NCBI GenBank assembly: GCA_030263395.1
Contig: SZOW01000007.1
Coordinates: forward strand, 62,001-126,000
Length of the DNA: 64,000 nt
Source of the DNA: QUBU01 sp014337915
Lineage (GTDB): Bacteria > Pseudomonadota > Gammaproteobacteria > Steroidobacterales > GCA-2729495
Direction of reading: 5' to 3'
The translations under genes were made by a program, and so were the position numbers. The notes beneath the pieces are model-generated. The model saw nothing but the letters and a program-made list of their open reading frames with translations, was not told where the DNA came from and did not search any database. The stretch's first letter is position 1, and each line of letters starts with the position of its first letter. Of the stretch, positions 33,751-41,966 are shown in pieces.

Positions 33751-34689
33751 ATGATCAGAGCCGAATCGCTGACGAGGCAGTACGGCCCGCTCACCGCCGT
33801 CGACAACATCAGCTTCACCGTGCAGCCCGGCGAGGTCCTCGGCTTCCTCGGCCCCAACGGAGCCGGCAAGACCACCACCATGCGCATGCTTGCCGGTTTC
33901 GTCGCGCCCACCAGCGGCCGCGCGGAGATCTGCGGCTTCTCCGTCGAGGATCAGCCGCTGGAGGCCAAGCGCCGCCTCGGCTACCTGCCCGAGGGTGCGC
34001 CCTCCTACGGCGAGATGACGCCGCGGCAGTTCCTGGGATTCATCGCCCGGGTGCGCGGCCTCGAGGGCGAGCGGCGCCGCAGCCGCCTCGACGACGTCAT
34101 CGGGCGGCTGCACCTCGACGGCGTCATGGACCAGCGCATCGAGACGCTCTCCAAGGGCTTCCGCCGCCGCGTCGGGCTGGCACAGGCCATCATCCACGAC
34201 CCGCCGGTGCTGATCCTCGACGAACCCACCGACGGGCTGGATCCCAACCAGAAGCACGAGGTGCGCGAGCTGATCAACACGATGGCGAAGGACAAGATCA
34301 TCGTCATCTCCACGCACATCCTCGAGGAGGTCAATGCGGTCTGCACGCGGGCCATCATCATCGCCAGCGGCCGCATCGTCGCCGACGAGACTCCCGACGA
34401 GCTGGTGCGCCGCTCGCGCTACCACAATGCGGTGACACTGCGCTTCGAGGCGGCGACGGCCCTGAAGGCCGCCAGCGCCAGCCTGCGCGCGCTGCCGGGC
34501 GTGGACCACATCGAGGCCGATGAGGCCGGCCGCAGCATCACCGCCTTCCCGAAGGACGGCACGGTGATCATCACCGCGGTCGCCGACCTCGCCGCCGCGG
34601 AGCATTGGGCGCTGGAACAGCTGCACCTGGAGTCCGGTCGCATGGACGAGGTCTTCCGCAGCATCACCGAGCAGGAGGCCGTGCGATGA
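33751..34689 (+). CDS. ABC transporter ATP-binding protein (GldA-like)
   Basis: 312 residues. Walker A is GPNGAGKTTT, the signature region is TLSKGFRRRVGLAQAI (a non-canonical signature loop common in the GldA/NatA type), Walker B is PVLILDEPTDGLDP and the H-loop is STHILEEV. AGAGGA precedes ATG 33751. It overlaps the permease start by ATGA (34686-34689). With the next three genes it forms a Gld-type ABC system of the kind named for Bacteroidetes gliding but also found in non-gliding proteobacteria. Confidence 0.93.
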   Translation: MIRAESLTRQYGPLTAVDNISFTVQPGEVLGFLGPNGAGKTTTMRMLAGFVAPTSGRAEICGFSVEDQPLEAKRRLGYLPEGAPSYGEMTPRQFLGFIARVRGLEGERRRSRLDDVIGRLHLDGVMDQRIETLSKGFRRRVGLAQAIIHDPPVLILDEPTDGLDPNQKHEVRELINTMAKDKIIVISTHILEEVNAVCTRAIIIASGRIVADETPDELVRRSRYHNAVTLRFEAATALKAASASLRALPGVDHIEADEAGRSITAFPKDGTVIITAVADLAAAEHWALEQLHLESGRMDEVFRSITEQEAVR

Positions 34690-35420
34690 ACGGTGTCAGC
34701 ACGATCGCGGCGCGGGAGCTGCGCGCCTACTTCGCCACGCCCCTGGCCTATGTGTTCATCGTGATCTTCCTGGCGCTGATGGGCGTCTTCACCTTCTATA
34801 TCGGCGGCTTCTACGAGGCCGAGCAGGCGGACCTCAGTGCATTCTTCAACTTCCACCCCTGGCTGTACCTGTTCCTGGTGCCGGCGATTTCCATGCGGCT
34901 CTGGGCCGAGGAGCGCAAGAGCGGCAGCATCGAGCTGCTGATGACGCTGCCGGTCACCACCGGCCAGGCAGTCATCGGCAAGTACCTCGCCGCCTGGGCC
35001 TTCACCGGCGTCGCACTGGCACTCACCTTCCCGATCTGGCTGACGGTGAACTACCTCGGCGACCCGGACAACGGCGTGATCCTCGCCGCCTACATCGGCA
35101 GCCTGCTCATGGCCGGCGGCTTCCTTGCCATCGGCTCGTGCATCTCGGCGGCCAACAAGAACCAGGTGGTGGCCTTCATCATCACCGTGGTCATCTGCTT
35201 CCTGTTCCTGCTGGCCGGCTTCCCGCTGGTGCTGGACTTCTTCGGCGGCTGGGCGCCCCAGGCGCTGGTGGACACCATCGCCAGCCTGAGCTTCCGCACC
35301 CACTTCGAGTCCATCAGCAAGGGCATCATCGACCTGCGCGACGTCGTCTACTTCGCCATGGTGATCGCCGCCTGGCTCTACGCCACGGTGGTGGTCATCG
35401 AGCTGAAGAAGGCCGACTAG
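34686..35420 (+). CDS. ABC transporter permease (ABC-2 type, GldF-like)
   Basis: 244 residues with six predicted helices. The start ARELRAYFATPLAYVFIVIFLALMGVFTFY and the cytoplasmic motif WAEERKSGSIELLMTLPVTT are hallmarks of the GldF/ABC-2 family. It is coupled to the ATPase by a 4-bp overlap, and the next gene starts 8 nt after its stop. Confidence 0.92.
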   Translation: MNGVSTIAARELRAYFATPLAYVFIVIFLALMGVFTFYIGGFYEAEQADLSAFFNFHPWLYLFLVPAISMRLWAEERKSGSIELLMTLPVTTGQAVIGKYLAAWAFTGVALALTFPIWLTVNYLGDPDNGVILAAYIGSLLMAGGFLAIGSCISAANKNQVVAFIITVVICFLFLLAGFPLVLDFFGGWAPQALVDTIASLSFRTHFESISKGIIDLRDVVYFAMVIAAWLYATVVVIELKKAD

Positions 35421-35428
35421 GAGCACCC

Positions 35429-37312
35429 ATGAGCAGCAAATCGCGAACCGCATTCGGCCACCTGGGGCTGGTGGCCGTGGCAGTGATCTTCCTGGTGGCC
35501 GTGCCGCTCGCCAACGTCATCCTGCGCGGCGCGCGCGTGGACCTCACCGAGAACCACCTCTACACGCTGGCGCCCGGGACCCGCCACATCCTCGGCACCA
35601 TCCCCGAGCCCATCCACCTGTACTTCTTCTTCTCCGCCAGCGCCACGGGAAAGACGCCGTTCTTCCGCAGCTACGCCGGCCGCGTGCGCGACATGCTGCG
35701 CGACTTCGCCCAGCAGTCCGGCGGCAGGATCACGTTCACCGAGGTCGACCCGGTGCCGTTCTCGGACGAGGAAGATCGCGCCACGCAGTTCGGCCTGCAG
35801 GGCATCCGCCTGGACAACAGCGCGGATCCGCTGTTCATGGGCATCGCCGGCACCAACAGCGTCGGCGACGACCAGGTCATCCCGTTCGTCGACCCGCGCA
35901 AGGAAGCATTCCTCGAGTACGACCTGGCCAAGCTGGTGTACTCGCTCGCGCACCCGAAGCATCCGGTGGTCGGCCTGCTGAGCAGCCTGCCGATCAGCGC
36001 CGGCTTCGACCCGATGACGCAGCAGGTCCGCCAGCCCTGGGCCATCGTCAACCAGCTGCGCCAGGTGTTCGACATCCGCCAGCTGGAGCCCGGGCTGACG
36101 CAGATCGCCGATGACGTGCAGCTGGTCATGCTGGTGCACCCGAAGAACCTCGGCGACCAGGCCCTCTACGCGCTCGACCAGTTCGTGCTGCGCGGTGGTC
36201 GCCTCATGGTGTTCGTCGACCCCTGGGCCGAGGCCGACCCGGGCACGGCCGACGCGGCCGACCCGATGGCGGGCCCGGGCCAGCGCAGCTCGAACCTGCA
36301 GCGGCTGTTCGACGCCTGGGGCATCAGCGTCACCAGCGACAGCTTCGTGGGCGACAACCGCTACGCGCTGCAGGTCATGGGCCCGGATGGCCGCCCGGTG
36401 CGCGACATCGGCCTGCTCGGCGTCAGCCAGGATGGCCTCGACCAGGACGACGTCGTCACCGCCGGGCTGAGCCTGGTCAATATGGGCTATGCCGGCGCGA
36501 TCAGCGCCCGGGAGAAGGCCGCCGTGACCATCACGCCGCTGGTGCACTCGAGCGACCTCGCGGCACCGCTCGGCACTGCCGGGCTGGCCTTCATGCAGGA
36601 CCCGACACTGCTGCTCGCCAGCTTCAAGCCCACCGGCCAGCGCTACACGCTGGCGGCGCGACTGTCCGGCAAGGTCCCGACGGCATTTCCGGACGGGCCG
36701 CCGCCGGGAATGCCGGCCGGCACCCCGGCCCAGATCAGGGAGGCCAGCGAACCGGTCAACATCGTGGTGGTCGCCGACACCGACCTGCTCAGCGACCGGC
36801 TCTGGGTGCAGACGCAGAACTTCTTCGGCCAGCGCGTCGCCAATGCCTTCGCCAACAACGGCGACTTCGTGGTCAACGCCCTGGACAACCTCCTCGGCAG
36901 CAATGACCTCATCGGCATCCGCGCCCGGGCCAGCTTCAGCCGGCCCTTCACCCGCGTGCGCGACCTGCGCCGCGACGCCGAGGCACGGTTCCGCGACAGC
37001 GAGGAACGCCTGCAGCAGGAGCTGCGCGACACCGAGCAGAAGCTCGCCGAGATCCAGGCCGGGCGCAAGGATGGCAACGCCCTGATCATGACGCCCGAGC
37101 AGCAGCAGGAGATCGAGCGCTTCCGCAGCCAGCGCGCCGGCATCCGCAAGGAACTGCGCCAGGTGCAGCGCAACCTCGACCAGGACATCGAGCGGCTTGG
37201 TACCGTCCTCAAGGTGATCAACATCGGCCTGGTGCCGCTGCTCATTTCCATTGCCAGCATCATCGTGCTGCTGGTCCGCCGGCATCACCGCAGCGGAGGC
37301 CACCCGTCATGA
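35429..37312 (+). CDS. GldG-like ABC auxiliary protein
   Basis: 627 residues. An N-terminal helix (LGLVAVAVIFLVAVPLANVIL) is followed by the signature DLTENHLYTLAPGTRHIL and a large extracytoplasmic ABC-auxiliary domain (PF09822-like) with HPVVGLLSSLPI and LRGGRLMVFVDPW. A charged coiled-coil (about 515-600) and a C-terminal helix (INIGLVPLLISIASIIVLLV) end in basic residues. Such proteins complete the Gld ABC complex; the transported substrate is unknown. It overlaps the next gene by ATGA (37309-37312). Confidence 0.9.
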   Translation: MSSKSRTAFGHLGLVAVAVIFLVAVPLANVILRGARVDLTENHLYTLAPGTRHILGTIPEPIHLYFFFSASATGKTPFFRSYAGRVRDMLRDFAQQSGGRITFTEVDPVPFSDEEDRATQFGLQGIRLDNSADPLFMGIAGTNSVGDDQVIPFVDPRKEAFLEYDLAKLVYSLAHPKHPVVGLLSSLPISAGFDPMTQQVRQPWAIVNQLRQVFDIRQLEPGLTQIADDVQLVMLVHPKNLGDQALYALDQFVLRGGRLMVFVDPWAEADPGTADAADPMAGPGQRSSNLQRLFDAWGISVTSDSFVGDNRYALQVMGPDGRPVRDIGLLGVSQDGLDQDDVVTAGLSLVNMGYAGAISAREKAAVTITPLVHSSDLAAPLGTAGLAFMQDPTLLLASFKPTGQRYTLAARLSGKVPTAFPDGPPPGMPAGTPAQIREASEPVNIVVVADTDLLSDRLWVQTQNFFGQRVANAFANNGDFVVNALDNLLGSNDLIGIRARASFSRPFTRVRDLRRDAEARFRDSEERLQQELRDTEQKLAEIQAGRKDGNALIMTPEQQQEIERFRSQRAGIRKELRQVQRNLDQDIERLGTVLKVINIGLVPLLISIASIIVLLVRRHHRSGGHPS

Positions 37313-38439
37313 AAAGCCGCACGCTCGTCATCCTGCTGGCCACCCTGGCGGTGCTCGTGGCGCTGGCCATCGCCGTTTCGCTGTCGCAGCAGCCTGGCCG
37401 GGCGACCGGCGCCCTGCTGTATCCCGGGCTCACCGAACAGCTCAACACGGTGGACAGCGTGGTGCTGCGCACCGGCGGCAACAAGGTCGTCGCCACGCTG
37501 GAGCGGGGCAAGGCGGGCTGGACCGTCAGGGAACGCGATGGCTACCCGGCCGACCTCGGCCGCCTGCGCAAGAATCTGATCGCGCTGGCCGAGGCCACCA
37601 TCACCGAGGAGAAGACCTCGAACCCGGAGTTCTACGACCGCCTGCGCGTCGACGACATCGAGAAGGACAGCGCCGCGGGCCTGCGCATGGACCTGGGCAG
37701 CGCCGGCAAGCCGGTTGCCAGCGTCATCATCGGAAGCACCGCCGTGGCCGGCGCTGACAGCGCCTACGCACGCCGCGCCGGCGAGGCGCAGAGCTGGCTG
37801 GTCCGGGGCGCGTTCGACCTGCCGCGCGAAACCGCGGGCTGGCTCGACAAGACCATCACCAACATTCCCGCCAGTCGCATCGCCGCGGTGACCATCACCC
37901 ATCCCGACGGCAGCAGGTTGAAGATCGACAAGCACCGCGCCGGTGAAGCCGACTTCAGGGTCGAGGGCATCCCAGCCGGCCGCGAGCTGTCCTTTCCCGG
38001 TGCCGGAAACAGCATCGGCTCCGCGCTGGCGGACCTCAGCCTCGACGGGGTCGAACCGGCGGCCGGCTTCGCCCCAGGGGCGGTGAAGCCCACGGTGGCG
38101 CGCTTCGAGACCTTCGATGGGCTGGTGGTCGAGGTGAGCAGCTGGCAGCTGCCCGCCGGCAACCGGCTGCGCCTCAGCGCCAGGGCCGATGCCGCGCTGG
38201 CGGCAGCCCACGCGCCGCCGCCCGGAACGGCGCCGGAAGCCGGGCCGGCCGCCGACGCCCTCGCCAGCGCCGCCCGCAAGGATTTCGCCAGCGTGCAGGC
38301 CGAAGCCGATGCGCTCAATGCCCGGCTGGGCGCCTGGGTCTACACCGTGCCGGCGTACAAGGCCGAGCAGCTCAGCCACCACCTCGACGACCTGCTGGCG
38401 CCAAAGGCCGGGCCGGCCGCGGCAGCGACGCGCAGGTAG
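37309..38439 (+). CDS. DUF4340 domain-containing membrane-anchored protein
   Basis: 376 residues with an N-terminal anchor (LVILLATLAVLVALAIAVSLS), then a periplasmic domain with repeated beta modules (VVLRTGGNKVVATLERGKAGWTV, IAAVTITHPDGSRLKI). DUF4340 proteins regularly accompany Gld-type ABC transporters, as here, last in a four-gene operon with 4-bp couplings at two of three junctions. Function unknown, probably a complex component. Confidence 0.88.
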   Translation: MKSRTLVILLATLAVLVALAIAVSLSQQPGRATGALLYPGLTEQLNTVDSVVLRTGGNKVVATLERGKAGWTVRERDGYPADLGRLRKNLIALAEATITEEKTSNPEFYDRLRVDDIEKDSAAGLRMDLGSAGKPVASVIIGSTAVAGADSAYARRAGEAQSWLVRGAFDLPRETAGWLDKTITNIPASRIAAVTITHPDGSRLKIDKHRAGEADFRVEGIPAGRELSFPGAGNSIGSALADLSLDGVEPAAGFAPGAVKPTVARFETFDGLVVEVSSWQLPAGNRLRLSARADAALAAAHAPPPGTAPEAGPAADALASAARKDFASVQAEADALNARLGAWVYTVPAYKAEQLSHHLDDLLAPKAGPAAAATRR

Positions 38440-38555
38440 GCCGGCGACGCTACCCCGAAGCGTGGTGCGGGTCACAGATCCGCACGCGGTACGGCGGATG
38501 CCGGCGCTTATGTGAATACCCGGCTCGCCGGCCGCAGACTGCGGCTAGACTGCGA

Positions 38556-38645
38556 TCCGCTGACAAGGGCAAACCCGGCGAAAGCCGGGGACGCAAAGCC
38601 ACCGGTCTAAGGGAGCCTGACTCCACGACAGCGGGGCCGCCGGCG
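38556..38645 (+). promoter_or_regulatory. Cyclic di-GMP-I riboswitch (GEMM-I)
   Basis: The conserved aptamer core is present in order: AAGGGCAAACC, a GGC-GAAA-GCC tetraloop stem, GGGACGCAAAGCC, ACCGGTCTAAG and, on the 3' side, AGCGGGG. These are the ligand-binding and tetraloop-receptor segments of class I c-di-GMP riboswitches. It lies about 155 nt upstream of a small exported protein on the same strand. The 361-bp gap 38440-38800 is thus a regulatory leader. Confidence 0.95.
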
Positions 38646-38693
38646 GGACAGGCAACTGTCCGTCACCACGATCGCCCCCTTCCGGGGCCGATC
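38646..38693 (+). other. Hairpins downstream of the c-di-GMP aptamer (expression platform candidate)
   Basis: GGACAG-GCAA-CTGTCC (38646-38661) is a perfect stem with a GNRA tetraloop. GATCGCCCCC / GGGGCCGATC (38670-38693) is a ten-pair stem with one mismatch and loop TTCC. No T-run follows, so a simple intrinsic terminator is not supported. Rho-dependent or translational control is more likely. Confidence 0.5.
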
Positions 38694-38800
38694 CCGGCGC
38701 TCCGTTTCGCGGAACGCTGCCCCTGATCGGTACCACGAGTCAGCCGCCGGCATGCCGCGCCGGTGCGAAACTGCCGTTGCTGCCCAGGGAGGGGTGATTG

Positions 38801-39133
38801 ATGAGCAGGCGAATAACCGTCGCGCTGATGATGTTGTCGATCTGCATCTGCGCGTTGCCGCGGGTACAGGCCGAGGCCACCAACTGGCTGCTGGAAATGG
38901 TGATGGTGGGCATTCCCCAGACGCAGATCGTGCGCGACCCGCGGATCAGGTCCCGCTACTACCTGTGCTGGACGGATGGCAGCCAGCGCTACGGCCTGAA
39001 GTTCTCGCGAAACGGATTCAACTCGGCGCTGACGGGCATGCAGATGGGCGAGCGCGCCAACCTGGCCGATGTCCTGGAACTGGATCCGGACGGCTGGACC
39101 ACAGCCGACGAGCAGGTCTGCTGGGGCAAGTGA
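38801..39133 (+). CDS. Small exported protein controlled by a c-di-GMP riboswitch
   Basis: 110 residues with a clear signal peptide (MSRRITVALMMLSICICALPRVQAEA). The mature domain is about 85 residues with two Cys (YYLCWTDG and the terminal QVCWGK) that could form a disulfide. AGGGAGGGG precedes the ATG. An in-frame TTG directly upstream is less likely. I do not recognise a family. Control by c-di-GMP suggests a surface, biofilm, motility or adhesion role, by inference only. Confidence 0.85.
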   Translation: MSRRITVALMMLSICICALPRVQAEATNWLLEMVMVGIPQTQIVRDPRIRSRYYLCWTDGSQRYGLKFSRNGFNSALTGMQMGERANLADVLELDPDGWTTADEQVCWGK

Positions 39134-39155
39134 TGCGGCGGGTACCGCGGGCCGG

Positions 39156-40328
39156 TCAGGCGGCGGGGCCCGCCGCTGGCCGCGCCGCGGCTGCTGCCGG
39201 CCGTGCCGGATACAGCGGCACTGCATCGAGGATCCAGCCCTTGTGCTCGCGGCGCGCCGGGCTGGGTATGGCATAGGCCACCTTGCGGGCGTTGCGGTTG
39301 ACCTCGTCCATGTCGATGCGCCAGCCGCGGGCTTCCCACTGCGCCAGCTTGTCGCGGTACTTGCCGATGGCGGCATCCGAGGGCGTGAAGAATTCCCGGG
39401 CGCGGCTTTCCGGCGTGAGCACCGGGCGCAGGTCCTGCAGCACATCGCGGTCCTGGCCGGCCACGACGGCATTGCGCGTCTTCATGCGCTCGTCCTCGGA
39501 GGGGTCGATGAGGAAGTTGCGCAGGTTGACGAGGTAGAGGCTGGTCCTGGCCTCATCCACCGGGGCCTCGAACAGGTACTGGTGGATGCTCATCTGCGGG
39601 GTCGGGTGGATCAGGGTCCACAGCGACGCCACGCCGTGGTGCCCGGTGCCGCCGCTGATCACGGCATCGGTGGTACGCCCGGAAGCCTCCCGCATCTTCG
39701 CATCCGCCAGCGGCGGGGCGCGCCGGCTGCTGAAGAAGCCGGTTACCCACTCGGTGTCGAGCCAGCGGTAGTCCTCGGTGGCGATGCGGATGTCCTCGCG
39801 ATCGCCGGAAAAGCCGTGGGTCGGGTGTACGAACTCGTTGTGCGCCCCGTCGATGCCGTTCTCGATCGAGCGCTGGAAGTTGAAATCCCACTCGAAGTGC
39901 TGGATGGTGGCCGCCCAGCCGGGCGCGATCACGTTGCCCTGGTACTCGGGGATGTCCATGATCGGGCAGCGCTCCGCCTCGGGCAGGTCACCGAGGAAGG
40001 CGAACACCAGCCCGTAGCGCTCCTCGGTGGGGTAGGCATCGACACGCACCCGCGCGGGCACCCGCGCGTCCCTGCCGAGCGACGGGATCCGCGTGCAGCG
40101 GCCATCGCCCGCGAAGCGCCAGCCGTGGTACGGGCACTGCACCTCGTCCTCGACGATCTTGCCGCCCGCCAGGGCACCACCCCGGTGGCAGCAGGTATTG
40201 GCGAGGCAGTGCACCTTGCCGGCCGAGTCGCGCCAGAGCACGAAGTCCTGGCCGAGCATGCGGCGGCGGACCGGCGTAGCGGTGATCCCGGTGCTGAGCC
40301 CGGCTGGATACCAGAAATTGATGTACAT
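39156..40328 (-). CDS. Rieske-type aromatic-ring-hydroxylating oxygenase, large subunit
   Basis: 390 residues. The Rieske 2Fe-2S site has C-x-H in CCHRGGALAGG and C-x-x-H in QCPYHGWRF. The mononuclear iron site is ENGIDGAHNEFVHPTH, with two His in D-x2-H-x4-H spacing. No reductase, ferredoxin or small subunit gene adjoins, so electron partners must be encoded elsewhere. Related single-component-type proteins include O-demethylases, carnitine and steroid oxygenases; the substrate is unknown. It diverges from ilvA with 91 bp between. Confidence 0.92.
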   Translation of the reverse strand: MYINFWYPAGLSTGITATPVRRRMLGQDFVLWRDSAGKVHCLANTCCHRGGALAGGKIVEDEVQCPYHGWRFAGDGRCTRIPSLGRDARVPARVRVDAYPTEERYGLVFAFLGDLPEAERCPIMDIPEYQGNVIAPGWAATIQHFEWDFNFQRSIENGIDGAHNEFVHPTHGFSGDREDIRIATEDYRWLDTEWVTGFFSSRRAPPLADAKMREASGRTTDAVISGGTGHHGVASLWTLIHPTPQMSIHQYLFEAPVDEARTSLYLVNLRNFLIDPSEDERMKTRNAVVAGQDRDVLQDLRPVLTPESRAREFFTPSDAAIGKYRDKLAQWEARGWRIDMDEVNRNARKVAYAIPSPARREHKGWILDAVPLYPARPAAAAARPAAGPAA

Positions 40329-40419
40329 GGCCTCGTCCTCTCCGGCTGGGCGGCCGCAGCTGCTGCGGCCGCAGGGGCAGGTATGCCCCGAGTATAGGCC
40401 CGTAAGCTACCATGCGCCC

Positions 40420-41949
40420 ATGGCCGCTACCCACGACTACCTGCGCGACATCCTCCGCGCCCGGGTCTACGACATCGCGGGGGAAACCCCGCTGGATGCT
40501 GCACCACGCCTGTCCGCACGGCTCGGCCAGCGGGTGCTGCTCAAGCGCGAAGACCTGCAGCCGGTGTTCTCCTTCAAGCTGCGCGGCGCCCACAACAAGC
40601 TGGCGGGGCTAACGGCTGCCGAGCGCGCCAGGGGCGTCATCTGTAGTTCGGCCGGCAACCACGCCCAGGGCCTGGCTCTGTCAGCACGGCACTTCGGCGT
40701 GCGCGCCGTGGTGGTGATGCCGGCGCTCACGGCCGAGATCAAGGTGGAGGCGGTGCGCGCGCTGGGCGCCGAGGTCATCCTCCACGGTAACGCCTACGAC
40801 GATGCCTACGAGCATGCGCGCGCGCTGGCGGATCAGGAGGGCCTGTGCTTCGTGCACCCCTTCGACGACCCTGCGGTGATCGCCGGGCAGGGAACCGTCG
40901 CAGTGGAGATACTGCGCCAGTGCCGCGATCCGATCGATGCCGTGTTCGTACCGGTGGGCGGCGGCGGGCTCGCGAGCGGTGTCGCCCTCTACATCAAGGC
41001 CCTGCACCCGCAGGTGCAGGTCATCGGCGTCGAGGCCGCGGAGTCCCCGAGCATGCAGCAGGCGTTTGCCGCGGGCCGGCCGGTGACCCTCGACCATGTC
41101 GGCATCTTTGCCGATGGCGTCGCGGTACGGCGCGTCGGCGACGAGACTTTCCGCATCTGCCGCGAGCTGCTCGACGACCTGGTGCTGGTCAGCACCGACG
41201 AGATCTGCGCCGCCATCCAGGACATCTTCGAGGACACCCGCAGCATCATGGAGCCGGCCGGCGCCCTGGCCGTGGCGGGGCTGAAGCGCCACGTCGAGGC
41301 CGGCGGTGCCGCCAACCGCGTGCTGGTGGCGATCAACAGCGGCGCCAACCTGAACTTCGATCGCCTGCACCACATCGCGGAGCGGGCCGCCGTCGGCGAG
41401 CAGCGCGAGGCGCTGTTCGCGGTGGAGATCCCGGAGGTCCCCGGCAGCTTCCTCGCCTTCTGCCAGGCCATCGGCAGCCGCAGCGTCACCGAGTTCAACT
41501 ATCGCTACGGCGACCACAGCCGCGCGCGTATCTTCGTCGGCCTGGAACTGCGCGGCGGCGCGGCCGAACGGCAGCAGCTCGCCGGGCGCCTCGAGGCCGC
41601 CGGCTACGGCGTGCTCGACATGAGCGACGACGAGATGGCGAAACTGCATGTGCGCCATATGGTCGGTGGCCTGGCGGCGATCGCCGACGAGCGCCTGTGC
41701 CGCTTCGAGTTCCCGGAACGGCCGGGCGCCCTGCTGGATTTCCTGCGCGCCATCGGCACGCGCTGGAACATCAGCCTGTTCCACTACCGCAACCATGGCT
41801 CCGATTTCGGCCGGGTGCTGGCCGGCGTGCAGGTGCCGGATGCGGCGCTGGCCGAGTTCCACCGCCACCTGGCCGACCTCGGCTACCCCTGGTGGGACGA
41901 GTCGGCGAATCCGGCCTACCGGATGTTCCTGGCCGACCGGCCGCGCTGA
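40420..41949 (+). CDS. ilvA: Threonine ammonia-lyase, biosynthetic (IlvA)
   Basis: 509-residue PLP enzyme that converts threonine to 2-oxobutanoate for isoleucine synthesis. The PLP Lys lies in VFSFKLRGAHNKL, and the phosphate loop is VGGGGLASG. The SSAGNHAQGLALSA motif is intact. Two C-terminal ACT-like regulatory domains (EALFAVEIPEVPGSFLAF and CRFEFPERPGALLDFLRAI) mark the isoleucine-inhibited biosynthetic form. ATG 40420 is in frame; another ATG eight bases upstream is not. Confidence 0.96.
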   Translation: MAATHDYLRDILRARVYDIAGETPLDAAPRLSARLGQRVLLKREDLQPVFSFKLRGAHNKLAGLTAAERARGVICSSAGNHAQGLALSARHFGVRAVVVMPALTAEIKVEAVRALGAEVILHGNAYDDAYEHARALADQEGLCFVHPFDDPAVIAGQGTVAVEILRQCRDPIDAVFVPVGGGGLASGVALYIKALHPQVQVIGVEAAESPSMQQAFAAGRPVTLDHVGIFADGVAVRRVGDETFRICRELLDDLVLVSTDEICAAIQDIFEDTRSIMEPAGALAVAGLKRHVEAGGAANRVLVAINSGANLNFDRLHHIAERAAVGEQREALFAVEIPEVPGSFLAFCQAIGSRSVTEFNYRYGDHSRARIFVGLELRGGAAERQQLAGRLEAAGYGVLDMSDDEMAKLHVRHMVGGLAAIADERLCRFEFPERPGALLDFLRAIGTRWNISLFHYRNHGSDFGRVLAGVQVPDAALAEFHRHLADLGYPWWDESANPAYRMFLADRPR

Positions 41950-41966
41950 GCGCGGGCGCGCCTCAG
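41946..41966. terminator. Hairpin spanning both stops of convergent ilvA and MFS genes
   Basis: CTGAG (41946-41950) pairs with CTCAG (41962-41966), extended by a CGCG/CGCG inner stem with one bulge. Both stop codons lie inside it. There is no T-tract, so it is a candidate bidirectional terminator only. Confidence 0.35.
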
